This document shows positions 1 to 12,628 of a stretch of DNA of 64,000 bases, one piece after another. Under the pieces are notes generated by a model. The model was given only the letters and a program-made list of their open reading frames with translations, made no database searches and had not been told where the DNA came from. A program made the translations under genes and the position numbers. The DNA comes from Ptychodera flava (lineage: Eukaryota; Hemichordata; Enteropneusta; Ptychoderidae): positions 10,899,304 through 10,963,303 of the forward strand of contig NC_091932.1 in NCBI RefSeq assembly GCF_041260155.1, in the 5' to 3' direction. The stretch's first letter is position 1. Each line of letters starts with the position of its first letter.

Positions 1-295
1 ACGAAGGAAATTTTCTATTTCCAAGCTACAGCCGCCCACTTCATCCGCACCGTTCATGGTTGCATAGAAACATTACGATACTGCAAATAGCGGAGAATAA
101 GTTTAGTCTTTGTCAAAAAGTGACGGTGTCAAAATAATACAGAGACGTTTTTTCAGTTTAGATATTGTTTCTATTCTGGTCAAATCAAGAAGAGCTGTAA
201 AACAATGCATATGCAAATTTCATGAACAGATGTTCCGCCCTACCGATCAGTTGGCGTCAAAGAAGTTCAACGAAGCGAAGGGTCATTCTTGTTAG
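1..295. other. no gene recognised
   Basis: AT-rich flank before the first transposon. I see no exon, RNA gene or repeat that I can support here. Confidence 0.4.
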
Positions 296-481
296 ACTTA
301 CCACAGAGTAATATCATAGACAGAGTGGCAACACTTGCATGCCTTTTGTTCCATGGTCGTCTCGGTAGACTATTGGCTTTTCATATTAAAATGAGCTTCA
401 AAGGTGTTAAACTTTTTGGAGGCTTGGTTTGTGGTTGATAATTACACGAGATTATGCGAAACATACGACGAGATGGCATCG

Positions 482-1287
482 TAGTCTGGTTCCCTGACCC
501 ATTTCCCCGGTAGAGGGCGTGGGGAAATATAGGGTCAGGTACCGGGTAGCCATCTTGAACAGAATTTTGTTCAAGATGGCGGAGGTTATACAGAACATGC
601 TACAACAAATATGGCTGCTACCATGAAAACGCCGGTCAAAATTCGACTGGATTAGAATTATCTTTGAACACTGGTATCCGAACCAAAAACATTGGCACAC
701 GAGACGGGAAACATAAACTGAAAGGATTAATCCAGAAGTACGGGGAAATAGAGGTGATTGAAGGCTGGCTGTGATATCGCAGCAGTACTTGTTGCGTGTA
801 TCGAACGCGCTAGGGTCATTGAGGTCATCGCCGACTGTGGCGTGACCCCAATGACCCGAGCACGTTCGATACACGCCACAAGTACTGCTGCGATATCACA
901 GCTAATTGAAAGCAAACTTTGTTGGAACTGTGAACGACGACTGATTTCGAGGGATAGAATGGTGTCCGAATTTCGTGAAAAATGCCAGGCATCATGTCGA
1001 CGTTCTAAAAGTATTAAGAGGTGTGCTAACTCACAGTGGCTAAATCATGGAGGTAGAAAGTCTTTCTTTCTACCTCCACGGCTTTGTGGTACAAACAAGA
1101 AGTTGGTGTCAAGTGAGCCTGAAAGTGCGAAACCCAAGAAAGATGAGAAAAAGTTACAAGTGTTACTTTCATCCAATCACAGCTTGTTTTATTTTAACCC
1201 AATAGCGTCCATGTTTACATTAGCCGGTACCTGACCCTATATTTCCCCACGCCCTCTACCGGGGAAATGGGTCAGGGAACCAGACTA
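482..1287. mobile_element. MULE-like TIR transposon nested in another transposon
   Basis: Perfect 64-bp terminal inverted repeats lie at 482-545 and 1224-1287, beginning TAGTCTGGTTCCCTGACCC. They are flanked by a direct 9-bp repeat, ATGGCATCG, at 473-481 and 1288-1296. Long TIRs with a 9-bp duplication are typical of Mutator-like elements; assigning this copy to that superfamily is inference, because the 806-bp body encodes no recognisable transposase. The interior holds two further inverted repeats (767-902 and about 1049-1077). The TIRs and the target duplication show no mismatch, so this is a very young insertion. Confidence 0.8.
767..902. repeat. internal hairpin of the MULE-like element
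   Basis: The left arm (about 767-819) starts GCTGTGATATCGCAGCAG and is repeated in inverse at about 850-902, with a few mismatches in arms of about 53 bp and a loop of about 30 bp. A second, shorter palindrome with arms GGAGGTAGAAAG lies at 1049-1077. Confidence 0.75.
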
Positions 1288-1800
1288 ATGGCATCGTACT
1301 GCCAGTCGCGTAGCAACCATAGTTACTTTGTGAGCTCTCAGGCCAGAAACACTGCCTCACGCCAATCAAAACATAACACGCCAGCAGTTTCATAAACATG
1401 TCCTTTCTTGGAGCACGTGCATTGAGTAAGACCAGACAGTATCGATCAAAGACTTTCAAATTTGGTTCAAACACACTCATTATATATTCATGAAAATATG
1501 AGAGGAATTTTTAAAACGGTAAAACCCACTTTCCTGAAGCTCAAAACACTCGCGTTTTCGCCAGCACATCAATTCCGATCAGCACCACACGACAACTACA
1601 ACACAAGCTTTGTCGAACATACTTTCGCTTAACAATTGGTGAAAATCCGAAAATTACCGAAGGGTGCATGGTCGACACTCTTCGGAAAAGAGAGCCAAGA
1701 GCTTCGTGAGGCGAGGCAAACATGGATTGCTTACGTAACCGCTTCACGCCTTAAACAATAGCTGTTGCCACTCTGTCTATGATATTACTCTGTGGACTTA

Positions 1801-3293
<1,493 letters not shown>

Positions 3294-4832
3294 TTTCAGC
3301 AGTACTATGGCAACCTGTCACAAAACTTTGTGAGGCCGATTGCCATCTTATTTGAGTCCCACCTCTGCTCTACATTTTCGTCGAGATAAAATATCAGTCT
3401 TGTGATTGGAGCATATTCATTGCGCAACCTTAAATCATGATAATATTCTCTGTTCCAATGTCTGTGTCTTTCGGCTATCTATTGATCTATTGATCAAATT
3501 TTTACAAACTACTTTATCGAATTTATGCATGTCTACCGGAGAGCAAACGTGGAGACATAAATCATATAGCACTCAACTCATTGATGTATCATATCAGGTC
3601 TTACTTTATCTTTAACTGACATCTATCAGTTTGCTTAGGAGAATACACTCATAACACAGCATAATTTTATTATATTTTATTATATTTATATACCATTACT
3701 ATCATAACTTCAAATGTTATTATCTCACACACCATTGACACATCTCCTGGCATTGAATGAAATATTCGTAATCTATACATTGTAATCTTTCATTGCCAAT
3801 CTTGTTTTGGTCTTATTGAATTCTACATTTCTGTAATATTTTCCATAATGTATATACTGTGTAGGTACTTTTTTACGCCGTGAAGTTTACACCTTGCAGT
3901 ACATATCAAAAGTTTGCTTTGCGATAGCTTTTTACATTTAAAGGACGAAACTACCAAACCAGAGTCGCGACATTTTTGAAAAAAATGTAGCAAATAAAAA
4001 TTGCAACAATAATCAAATAATGATAGCAAGATGCTTGGCAATTGGTTATATTTACAAACCAGCAATGACAATAGATATTGGCAGAGTTTTGAAAGCAAAC
4101 GCAAATGTAAAAATTGCAGAAACGATCAAACAAGGAGTAACAGTGGTAAAGTTGCTAAGTAATTATCAAATATGTATATGTGCACGGAATTATTGTGAGA
4201 ATGAAAGAATACAACGAATAAAAAAATATAACACTTTGAGCAGAAAAAAATGTTTATGTTCTGACTTCGAGACATGCGCATCACGTCTATCACTTATTTT
4301 GATGTATTCACCAGAATCCTCAGAATTTTTCGGAGTAGACCTCTACAACACGGAACGTAAATGATCTGTGATATTACATCAGAAAATATTTCATAGTCTG
4401 CAATAGACACTACGGTGAAATTACCTTCCCTTCATAACCATAAAATACTGACAGAGGGCTAGGGAAAGTAATTTTCTGCGTCAGTGGAAAACGTTTGTGG
4501 TAAATAAAAGGATGTGAATAGAAATTCACATCACGGAGTCACTTTTGAAAACCTGTCCGAGTTAAAGACCAGAAACAATGTCAAATGTACCTTTTCCTGG
4601 CCTTATGTCTCAAGATTCCTCACCTGGCATACTCGCATGAACGCTTTACAACAACACAGTTAACCCCTCTTTACTGCCATTGTTTGGCCCAAACCCATTG
4701 TTATCAACGGTGATTGTGAACCTGTTTACAGGAAATTGGGTGAAGGTTGAGCAGCTAATATGCTTTAAGTGCATTCGAAAATTCCCTTCTACTTTAAATT
4801 ATTCTGAATTGTTGATCTGTGATGGCGAGATA
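3294..4832. other. intergenic, no gene recognised
   Basis: AT-rich sequence between the 5' end of the monooxygenase exon and the 51-bp minisatellite. I see no supportable exon or RNA gene. Confidence 0.35.
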
Positions 4833-5447
4833 TCTTCTTATTCTCTTCTAGTCGTCGACTATTCCAAACATTAGGTTCCAGGTTACTTCTCATTCTCGTC
4901 TAATTGTCCATATTCCAAACATTAGGTTCCAGGTTACTTCTCATTCTCGTCTAATCGCCTATATTCCAAACATTAGGTTCCAGGTTACTTCTCATTCTCG
5001 TCTAATCGCCTATATTCCAAACATTAGGTTCCAGGTTACTTCTTATTCTCGTCTAATCGCCTATATTCCAAACATTAGGTTCCAGGTTACTTCTCATTCT
5101 CGTCTAATCGTCTATATTCCAAACATTAGGTTCCAGGTTACTTCTCATTCTCGTTTAATCGCCTATATTCCAAACATTAGGTTCCACGTTATTTCTCATT
5201 TTCGTTTAATCGTCCATATTCCAAACATTAGGTTCTAGATTACTTCTCATTCTCGTCTAATCGCCTATATTCCAAACATTAGGTTCCAGGTTACTTCTCA
5301 TTCTCGTCTTATCGCCTATATTCCAAACATTAGGTTCTAGATTACTTCTCATTCTCGTCTAATCGCCTATATTCCAAACATTAGGTTCCAGGTTACTTCT
5401 CATTCTCGTCTAATGGTCTATATTCCAAACATTAGATTCCAGGTTAC
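4833..5447. repeat. 51-bp minisatellite, about 12 copies
   Basis: Head-to-tail copies share the core TTCCAAACATTAGGTTCCAG. Successive copies begin at 4862, 4913, 4964 and so on, a 51-bp period. Copies differ by a few substitutions (for example ATCGCC/ATCGTC/ATTGTC before the core, and TTCTAGATT for TTCCAGGTT in two copies). It lies just beyond the predicted 3' end of the PH-domain gene. Confidence 0.95.
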
Positions 5448-5529
5448 CCAAATCAATCCTCTTCGAGCCAAATCAAACATCTTCATGGCAATTTAAACAA
5501 TTGACAGACTTCCTTGTTGAGGGCGTACT

Positions 5530-5537
5530 TTTATTTC
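5530..5537 (-). promoter_or_regulatory. candidate polyadenylation signal of the PH-domain gene
   Basis: The minus strand reads AATAAA within 5530-5537, about 150 bases past the predicted stop codon at 5684-5686. Hexamer only; no downstream element was tested. Confidence 0.3.
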
Positions 5538-5683
5538 TGACTTTGCGACCTGTTGTTCGGTTTGATAACAAAGATACCGCAGACGTATGTTTGGACCGTA
5601 CTCGCGTCCTTTTTCCCGCCTCTAACCTTCCTGATTGTTGTTGTTGAGATTTCTGGCAAACAAAAATAACATAAAAAGGAAAA

Positions 5684-5748
5684 TCAGAGATTTAATTCAT
5701 TTCGAGTTCCGCCTCTAAGGTTTTGACTGCACCTTTGACCTGTCTTCA
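5684..5748 (-). CDS. PH-domain gene, candidate exon 6 (C-terminus)
   Basis: A good acceptor (CCATTTTCCTTCAG) precedes 5748. The exon starts in the phase needed by exon 5 (phase 1) and runs 20 residues (KTGQRCSQNLRGGTRNELNL) to a TGA at 5684-5686. The tail is short, basic and polar. The call rests on splice-site quality, phase match and a nearby AATAAA, not on homology, so a different terminal exon remains possible. Confidence 0.45.
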
Positions 5749-6196
5749 CTGAAGGAAAATGGAGGTACTGATTATCCAGACCAATATCTTCCGAATGAGA
5801 CACACCTAGCCTGCTTGTCGGTTTTCAGGAGGCAGCGCCATAACGCCACCTTGGGGCGTTACTGTATATGAACAAGCAACACGGTGTAACTGTTCACCGC
5901 AAGGCCCTCAAACGTGGTGCATGTGTCTTAAAACAGTGTGGCTTTTACTAAATATAAATGGTTTTCTTTTTCAAAGAATATTTTACAGTAACGATGTAAA
6001 CCAAATATTGACCAACCAGAAACAGAATTGTACTGCTCGGTATAGTTAGATTCAATTGACGTTCTACCATTAATGTAGCGGAGCAAAAATGAGTCTCAAT
6101 TTTACAAATTTAATGACAAGGATTGACCTAATTATACAGATACACTTATCGTAAGTATCTGCCTGAGTAGTAACCGAGACAGCAAGAAATACTTAC

Positions 6197-6412
6197 ACCC
6201 TCGAGCTCCCCTGAATATTCCCGTGACAGCGTTGACCATTCTGCCAAACCATCCGTTGATGGCGCTCGTGCACGTGACGTCACGAGACACGATGTCTTCA
6301 TCTCCGTCTTCCACATCACTTTCTTGGGTTTGATCGAAAGAAATATCTTCAAAGTCAGCGGAGTCATCAATTGCTGCCCACTCGTCATCAAAGTCTGTCT
6401 GCACAGCTTTGT
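6197..6412 (-). CDS. PH-domain gene, exon 5 (acidic stretch plus WFGRMVNAVTGIF segment)
   Basis: The acceptor is CCATTTATTGCAG at 6413-6414 and the donor is GGGT|GTAAGT. The entry phase (1) matches exon 4 and the frame is open throughout. Residues about 307-377 begin with a strongly acidic, aromatic-dotted stretch (FDDEWAAIDDSADFEDISF ... DVEDGDEDI), then a short hydrophobic amphipathic piece (NGWFGRMVNAVTGIFRGARG). The acidic part could be a docking or disordered region; the latter could be a helix meeting a membrane or partner. Both are inferences. I do not recognise the protein family beyond the PH domain encoded upstream. Confidence 0.7.
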
Positions 6413-6574
6413 CTGCAATAAATGGAAGTGGCGACGTGTTCCTTGATGTGTGATTTTCAAAGAGCCAGCCCGAAATTACCCAATACAACAATAAGGTACG
6501 ACTAAAAATATTGTTTCCTTACTCTGGAATCATATTCTTTGTGCCGTAATTCCTGTAACCCAGAACGAATTGCT

Positions 6575-6712
6575 TTCGGTAGAATATTTAGACTGAATTA
6601 CTCAGCCTTCATCAGCTGTTGTGTCATTGTGAATTGTATGATGACGTAACGGTCCACTGACATTAAACAGTTGATGAAGGCATAGTGATTCAGTCGAATT
6701 ATTCTACCGGAA
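6575..6712. mobile_element. short inverted-repeat element (MITE-like) in intron 4
   Basis: The left arm starts TTCGGTAGAATATTTAGACTG and pairs with a right arm ending in CAGTCGAATTATTCTACCGGAA; arms of about 46 bp with a few mismatches enclose about 45 bp. The pair carries the matched words CCTTCATCAGCTGTT and AACAGTTGATGAAGG. No clear target duplication was seen. The rest of intron 4 (6713-7412) shows nothing I can name. Confidence 0.6.
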
Positions 6713-7412
6713 GGTATTTTCAAAAATGTTGTAATCAACAATACTAATTTTCTACATTCCTAATATAAGTTTAATATCGCAACTCTCAGCTATCTGACAC
6801 CAATCATTTTTGATAAATTTGAATAATTTAAAGATTAAGATTCTCCGAAATTAGTTCCAATCGTGTTTCATTCTTAAATCAACAGGTTTGTTCTAAGCTC
6901 CATTATCTGTGATAAGTTTTGATGTGTTTGACATTTTTGCGGTCCTATTTTAGTTTTTTACTCCCAAACTGTGGCGAATCGTCTCAAAGTAAACCTTAAG
7001 CATGCTCTTATTTATAATGTCCAATGTCGCTTTTCGCGATTAACTTTTTTTTTCGGCACACAAGAATTTACTTTATGAATTATTCGTATTTCACAACACT
7101 GATAGGGGTATGTTCTGAGACTTTTGAACAAAACTGATGAAAATACTGTAAAAAGTTAAAGAACTTCCCAGACCTCTTTGACGTAAGGGGTTAATTGGTG
7201 GATGTAGACATCAAAGTTTGATATTTTTACTGATCACCGGACTTTTAGAGCTTTATTTTAGTAAGTCCCTCTTTCTTCTCCTCTTTTTGTTAATGCATAT
7301 AGTTATAAGGACTTTAAATTCTTTCCCTCTGTGACTTTGTCCTTATGATCAGTCTATACAAGCATATCTTTGTGATTTTAAAGTAACAAAAACATAAAGA
7401 GAAATTATTTAC

Positions 7413-7986
7413 CAGCTGTGGCTTGATCTTCGGATTGTTGAGAACAAACACTGACGTCATTGCTCCGTGACAAGGAGTCTGTTGTATCCAGACTAATAAC
7501 TGAGCCCTGGCTTGGTGATGGTGACATCAATACATCTGACGACACTAATGTACAGTTGGCCAGGAACTGTACAGCGAGTACAACGATCGACATCTGGCTT
7601 TGTGTTGGTACTTTCCAGTCAGTGTCTGAAGCAGAGGGCGACGTCTTGTTAAATGCTGACGACATTTCTTCGAGAGCGGCGACGACAGACACTTGACTTG
7701 GATTTGCAGAGAGATCTACTCTGTTCCCGATTTCAAATCTTGGCGACACCGAGGTTTCAACAGCATCATCTGCCTTGTCGTCAGAAATCGATCCGGATGA
7801 AGACAAGGTTGTATCGGCATTTGAATTCGGAGCGCCCTCATTGGTAGGTTCTCTGCGAGCAGCGATGTTCTCCATTGTTCGCTCATTTTGTTGGTGTTGA
7901 AAGTCATTGATCGCGAATAATAGTGACAGGATTTCTTTCAATGTGAGATATTGGTCCAGACTGGTGCATTGGAGTTTGATGTCCTC
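7413..7986 (-). CDS. PH-domain gene, exon 4 (end of PH domain and Ser/Thr-rich region)
   Basis: The exon enters after CTTTTACTTTGCTAG in phase 0, which matches exon 3, and leaves in phase 1 at GCTG|GTAAAT. Its first residues (EDIKLQCTSLDQYLTLKEIL) look like the last strand and C-terminal helix of a PH domain, although the usual Trp of that helix is not evident. The remaining roughly 150 residues (about 115-305 in the protein) are rich in Ser, Thr, Asp and Gln with no repeat, typical of a disordered, phosphorylatable linker. This is the longest exon of the gene and is intact over 574 bp. It is separated from exon 3 by a 15.4-kb intron holding a complete LTR retrotransposon. Confidence 0.72.
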
Positions 7987-8077
7987 CTAGCAAAGTAAAA
8001 GATAGTGAGTTTTGTCATGCTTTGAGTATTTGAGTGAATTTACGTAAACGTACATGTGTCTAAGTAGCCATAATGTG

Positions 8078-8079
8078 TT

Positions 8080-8123
<44 letters not shown>

Positions 8124-8184
8124 AGGGAGGGAGGGAGGGGGGGAGGGAGGGGGGGGGGAGGGGGGGAGAGAGACACACACACAC
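8078..8184. repeat. composite GT/GA/GGGA purine tract with G-quadruplex potential
   Basis: A (GT)n run, a (GA)n run and then repeated GGGA and G-runs to about 8170, ending in GAGAGA and (CA)n. The plus strand carries many G-runs of three or more within short spacing, the usual pattern for G-quadruplex formation. It lies about 90 bp upstream of exon 4 on the gene's strand. Confidence 0.9.
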
Positions 8185-9600
8185 TCTACATGGCAGGCTA
8201 GAACATTACGTGACAGTAATTTCCGAAATCAGAGAACAAAAATTTGGAAGTTTTCCGCATGTACTGTGATGACCTGTTAAAGGGAAAATAGCTGTAATTC
8301 TATATTTGTTTCATTATTATAAAAGAAACCATTACAAAAGTTTTCTTTTTCTTCCTAAATTATTATAAAATACAAAGTATTAGCTCTCTAAATACAATAT
8401 CTTGTCCTGTAGAGACAGTGTCATTGTTAACGAACAAGTAGTTCCGACGAAAATTCAAAATTGTCAATAATGACATTTTATATACCAGTATGTAAGGGAC
8501 TGGACGTAAATTAGCAGGGGGGGAGGGCCGGGGGATTTGGGGGAGGGTCACAAATTTTTGAGCCTCTGTTTGGGGGAGGGTCACAATTTTTTGAGCTCCT
8601 CTAAGGGGGAGGGTCACAAATTTTTGGGCTTGTTGTCAGTGCACTAAGGTAGAAAGCAAAATTGTTTGTATAGACAATTATGCTCACATGACATCACTCA
8701 CACTGCCTCTTACTTTCTATTAAGTGCTCATTCCCAACTCTCTGTGCATCTCTTCCCCACTATTATCTTAAATAGGATTGTCTCTCTTGTTGCTATTCTT
8801 ATCGCCATTAAGTTTATAGCAAATCCAATCTATTGTTCCTCAGCTAACCCGTGGCACTCTGGCTGCCCAGTGTACATGTAGTGTGTTTCATTAATAAACA
8901 TTGGACAGTGTTTTTGCTAAGATTGGGGAACATTGGGAACCCTGGTAAAATTTCTGTTGTTCGTTAGTATGACTGCACTGATATACCAAGGCTAACCCTG
9001 GTCAAATGACCGGGGAACCCCGGTAACATTTACTTACTATAGGTATTGCCCTTAACAAAAACACTGCTGGATATTACCGCAATATCTTACATTGTTCCAC
9101 TGATGTAGTCAATCTTGAACCTATAACTATTTGACGATATTATTTCACATTCCACTTTTTGTTGATCAACAAAAGTTCCCTCTCTTTCATAAGCCACTTC
9201 CCTTTAAAGTTTAAGGCCAAGCTCCACCCTGCATCAGTCACTTTATAGGTACATGAATTTTAGTTTTTAGAGATACTATTGTTTGAAATTAAGAGTAAGC
9301 TTTGGTGTGATAATTAATAATTTTGATTCCAGAAAAGTGATTTTAGTATACTTAAATATTTAGGTACAGTCATCTGATTGGTATGGCTACTTGTGGCATT
9401 TTTCAAGTTTATATTGGCTTTACAATGTGGGTACTATCTTTGGAATGGATAGTGTTCATTTGTGTTGTGAAGGCAGGATATATGACATTTGTTGAAATTT
9501 AATGTGGGTAATTTACACAGTGAATCAGCCATGTTGATCACGTATTCAGATTGAACTTGATTAAATATGGTGAAATCCCAATGTCATTTCAGAATATGGA

Positions 9601-9866
9601 GACTTGATTGGTCATGAAATAGTGTTTGCCACTTCTGTGTCAAATCAGGATCAGTCTATCCTCTATTATCTAGGCTGCTTTCTGTGATATGTTTAAAATG
9701 CAAAGAAACGAGGCACAAAAAATTGACAAAAGAAGACTTGATTATCATGAAATAGTGTTTGACACTTCTGTGTCAAATCAGGATCAGTCTATCCTCTCTT
9801 ATCTAGGCTGTGCTTTCTGTGATATGTTTAAAATGCAAAGAAACGGGGCACAAAAATTGACAAAGT
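9601..9866. repeat. tandem duplication of about 134 bp
   Basis: Unit 1 is 9601-9734 and unit 2 is 9735-9866, both starting GACTTGATT. They share long identical stretches such as CTTCTGTGTCAAATCAGGAT and differ by a few substitutions and short indels. No coding potential was recognised. Confidence 0.85.
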
Positions 9867-10213
9867 ATTGTCAATGTTAAAACACCATAATTTCACACTA
9901 TAGCATTCAATCCATGACCATACTTTGAATTGTTTGCTTAAATTATTGCTTGAATAGGCATAGCCTTTCTGTTGACCTTTCCCCACAAACAGGGTAACAT
10001 GACCAAAACTTCTCATTGTCTACTGGAACACAATTACATTTTGTAAAACTGGATTTGATATGAGTGCAATGAGCACATGTACAGGTATTTTCAGTTATCT
10101 GACTACACAGGTCTATCAGGAATATTATAAAATCCAGTGAATAATGGGGTCATGCACACATGTTGTATATCTGTACCAGGAACACATTTTAAACATACAT
10201 TGTACTTTCCAAT

Positions 10214-10784
10214 TGTTACGTGCAGAGAAAACGAACAAAAGGGTGAACTCAGCAGTTAACGTTTTAACAAAATTTATTACGAAAATAAAACTAATTGCTA
10301 AGTCAGGGTAGAGTACAAGCTTTAAAAGTGTACAGACTACTTATCTCAGCTGGGACGGCAAAGCTCCAGTCTCAGAGTTGTAACAGTCAGTCGGATGAAT
10401 GAACAGTCCTTTGGCTTGCAGGCTTGAAGCTGCACAAAGACCACAGTATAAATCCAGCGTTGACAGTGAAGGTCTTGAAAAGTCTTGAGAATGACTACTG
10501 CTGGAGTTTAGTAACACACAAGAGACACGATCCCAAAAGTCTGACTGGAAGCTGTGCACGTCCCTTTTATAAAGGCATATAAGAACAATCTAGAACTTTT
10601 ATTGACATGCTAATTACTGTTCTAAAATTATCTCTCTTACACAACTAATCAACTTTCCAGAACATTCCAAACATGACTAATTGAATTCAAGGTTGTTAGG
10701 TCATCAAGGGCAGTGACCTTGAGAATGTTCTAGACTAATTGAACTCAGGTCATGATGAGTGTGGGGGAAATGACCTACATAACA
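10214..10784 (-). repeat. 3' LTR of the Gmr1-like element
   Basis: 571 bp, TGTTACG..CATAACA on the plus strand. Compared with the other LTR I see GTTTTAACA/GTTTAAACA, a one-base indel (CAGGGTAGAG/CAGGGATAGAG) and GACTACTG/GATTACTG. The polypurine tract sits at 10785-10796. Confidence 0.93.
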
Positions 10785-10869
10785 CACCCCCTCTTCAAAA
10801 AAAGAAATTTTTCAATGAAAAATCTTTCTTTTACAAATGTAATCTTAAAAGTGTGAACAACAATAAGTT

Positions 10870-11366
10870 CTAAATACGAGAGAGACAGTCTGCAATTAAA
10901 TTGTCTCTGCCTTTGATATGTCTAATGTCAAGATTAAATCCTGTAACATTAAACTCCATCTTAGCAATCTCTGATTTTTGCCTTTGAATTTCTGCAGAAA
11001 AACAAGAGGGTTGTGATCAATATAAACCACTATTGGCTGATTTGAAGAAGTAACATAAACTTCAAAATGCTGTAAAGCTAATATCAAAGATAAACACTCT
11101 TTTTCAATTGTAGAGTAGTTTCTCTGGGATTTGTTAAATTTGCGTGAAAAATAGCAAACAGGATGATCTATACCATGACTATCCTCTTGCAATAAAACAG
11201 CACCAGCAGCCGTATCACTAGCATCTACAGCTAATTTGAATGGCAAAGTAAAATCTGGTGCAGACAACACTGGAGCACTTTGAAGTATGGCTTTAAGTGT
11301 ATCAAATGCCTGTTGGCATTGCTCTGACCAAACAAACTTTACTTTCTTTTTAAGTAAGTTAGTCAA
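10870..11366 (-). pseudogene. RNase H region of the Gmr1-like element
   Basis: The region encodes the tether and RNase H of pol. Visible signatures are the substrate-core DASDTAAGAVLLQ, the segment CYFSRKFNKSQRNYSTIEKE and YIDHNPLV. RNase H removes RNA from RNA-DNA hybrids during reverse transcription. The frame shifts near 10990, so the last part of the domain, up to a stop at 10870-10872, is in another frame. It is preceded by reverse transcriptase and followed directly by the polypurine tract, so RNase H closes the pol region, as in Gmr1-type elements. Confidence 0.85.
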
Positions 11367-12501
11367 AGGCTCAGTAATGTGGAGAAATTTGGACAGAATT
11401 TTCTGTAGTAACCAGCCATACCAAGAAAGCGCATCAGTTGTCGTTTGCAGTTTGGTATGGGAAAACTTGAAATGGCACTGATTTTGGCATCAACAGGTTT
11501 TACCTCACCCTGTCCTACAGTATGTCCGAGGTAAGTTACCCTCGCCCAACCAAACTCAGATTTGGCAAGGTTGACAGTCAACATTGCTTTACTCAGTCTC
11601 TCAAAGAACTTCCGCATGAGCTTGATGTGTTCCTCCCAGGTGTCACTATACAGGACGACGTCGTCAACATAGGCTGCACACCCGTCTAGCCCGGATATGA
11701 CGTCGTTGATCATCCGTTGGAACGTTGCCGGAGAGTTCTTCATTCCGAATGGCATCACCTTGTACTGGAACAATCCGTCTGGTGTAACAAAGGCGGATAT
11801 TTCACGAGCACGAGCCGTCAGAGGGACTTGCCAAAATCCCTTCAGTAGGTCAAATTTCGTCACATACTTGGCTTTTCCCACTCGGTCGATGCAGTCATCA
11901 ATCCTCGGGATTGGGAAAGTGTCTGTCTTTGTTAAAGTGTTGACCTTCCTAAAGTCCGTGCACATACGATAACTGTGATCTGATTGGGAACAAGTATACA
12001 CGGCGAACTCCAGTTACTTTTACTGGGTTCAATAAAGTCATTGTCCAGCAGGTATTTGACTTCTTCCTGGAGATATTTTGCTTTTGTTGGATTCAGTCTG
12101 TATGGATGTTGTTTTACAGGCTTACTGTCCCCAACATCAACGTCGTGATAGATGACGTTTGTCCTCGTTGGAACATCTTGAAACAGGTGTTTATATTCGT
12201 GGAGCAGTTCTTTCACCTGTTGTTGTTGTTCTGGCTGGAGGTGTGCCAACTTTGTAGACTCCAGCTTCTCCAGGATTTCTGAGTTCTGAAGCTTGACCGA
12301 GCCCAGCTTTGAGTTTAGAGTATTTTCACTCAAGTCAGTTTCAGTATCACTATCTTCATAATGGCCAGAACTGACGGTACTGACAGGCTGAGTTATAGTA
12401 GGATTATCCCTATCCAAATATGGCTTAAGCATATTTATGTGACATAGCTGTTTTTGTTTTCGCCTGTCAGGTGTTATTATGATGTAATTTAAATCACTCA
12501 A
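11363..12501 (-). pseudogene. reverse transcriptase region of the Gmr1-like element
   Basis: The region encodes a Ty3/gypsy reverse transcriptase: DFRKVN, the FDLLKGFWQVPL block, MPFGMKNSPATFQ and the catalytic box YVDDVVLYSD are all visible. It lies downstream of integrase, the reverse of the usual gypsy order. The upstream part (about 12400-12501) carries a short LCHINMLKPY segment that follows the integrase core, the usual boundary of integrase C-termini in this group. The frame breaks near 11980 and near 11375, each by one base. Confidence 0.9.
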
Positions 12502-12628
12502 TTTCTTATCAATTAGGTATGGCCCAAAGTAACGAGCATGGAGTGGTTTGCCAGGAATTGGAAGTAGAACAAGAACTTTTTGACCTGGTTCAAACTTCCG
12601 TTTTGAGGTGTTTTATCGTATTTGGTTT

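Larger units (their letters stand above)
301..1795. mobile_element. TIR DNA transposon (non-autonomous), interrupted by a second transposon
   Basis: The ends are perfect 33-bp terminal inverted repeats, 301-333 and 1763-1795, starting CCACAGAGTAATATCATAG. Both ends are flanked by the same five bases, ACTTA (296-300 and 1796-1800), which I read as the target site duplication. About 680 bp remain once the inner element (482-1287 plus its 9-bp duplication) is set aside. No open frame in that remainder resembles a transposase, so the copy is probably non-autonomous. A 5-bp duplication would fit several superfamilies (for example Transib); I cannot assign one. Perfect TIRs imply a fairly recent insertion, and the nested element is younger still. 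Confidence 0.8.

Noticed and set aside
452..1234. Reading frames of up to 158 codons inside the MULE-like element
   Set aside because: They run through the TIRs and internal hairpin and are mirrored on both strands, so they reflect the inverted repeats.
4833..5447. CRISPR-like array of regularly spaced repeats
   Set aside because: The units are contiguous 51-bp tandem copies with no unique spacers, in a eukaryotic context: a minisatellite.
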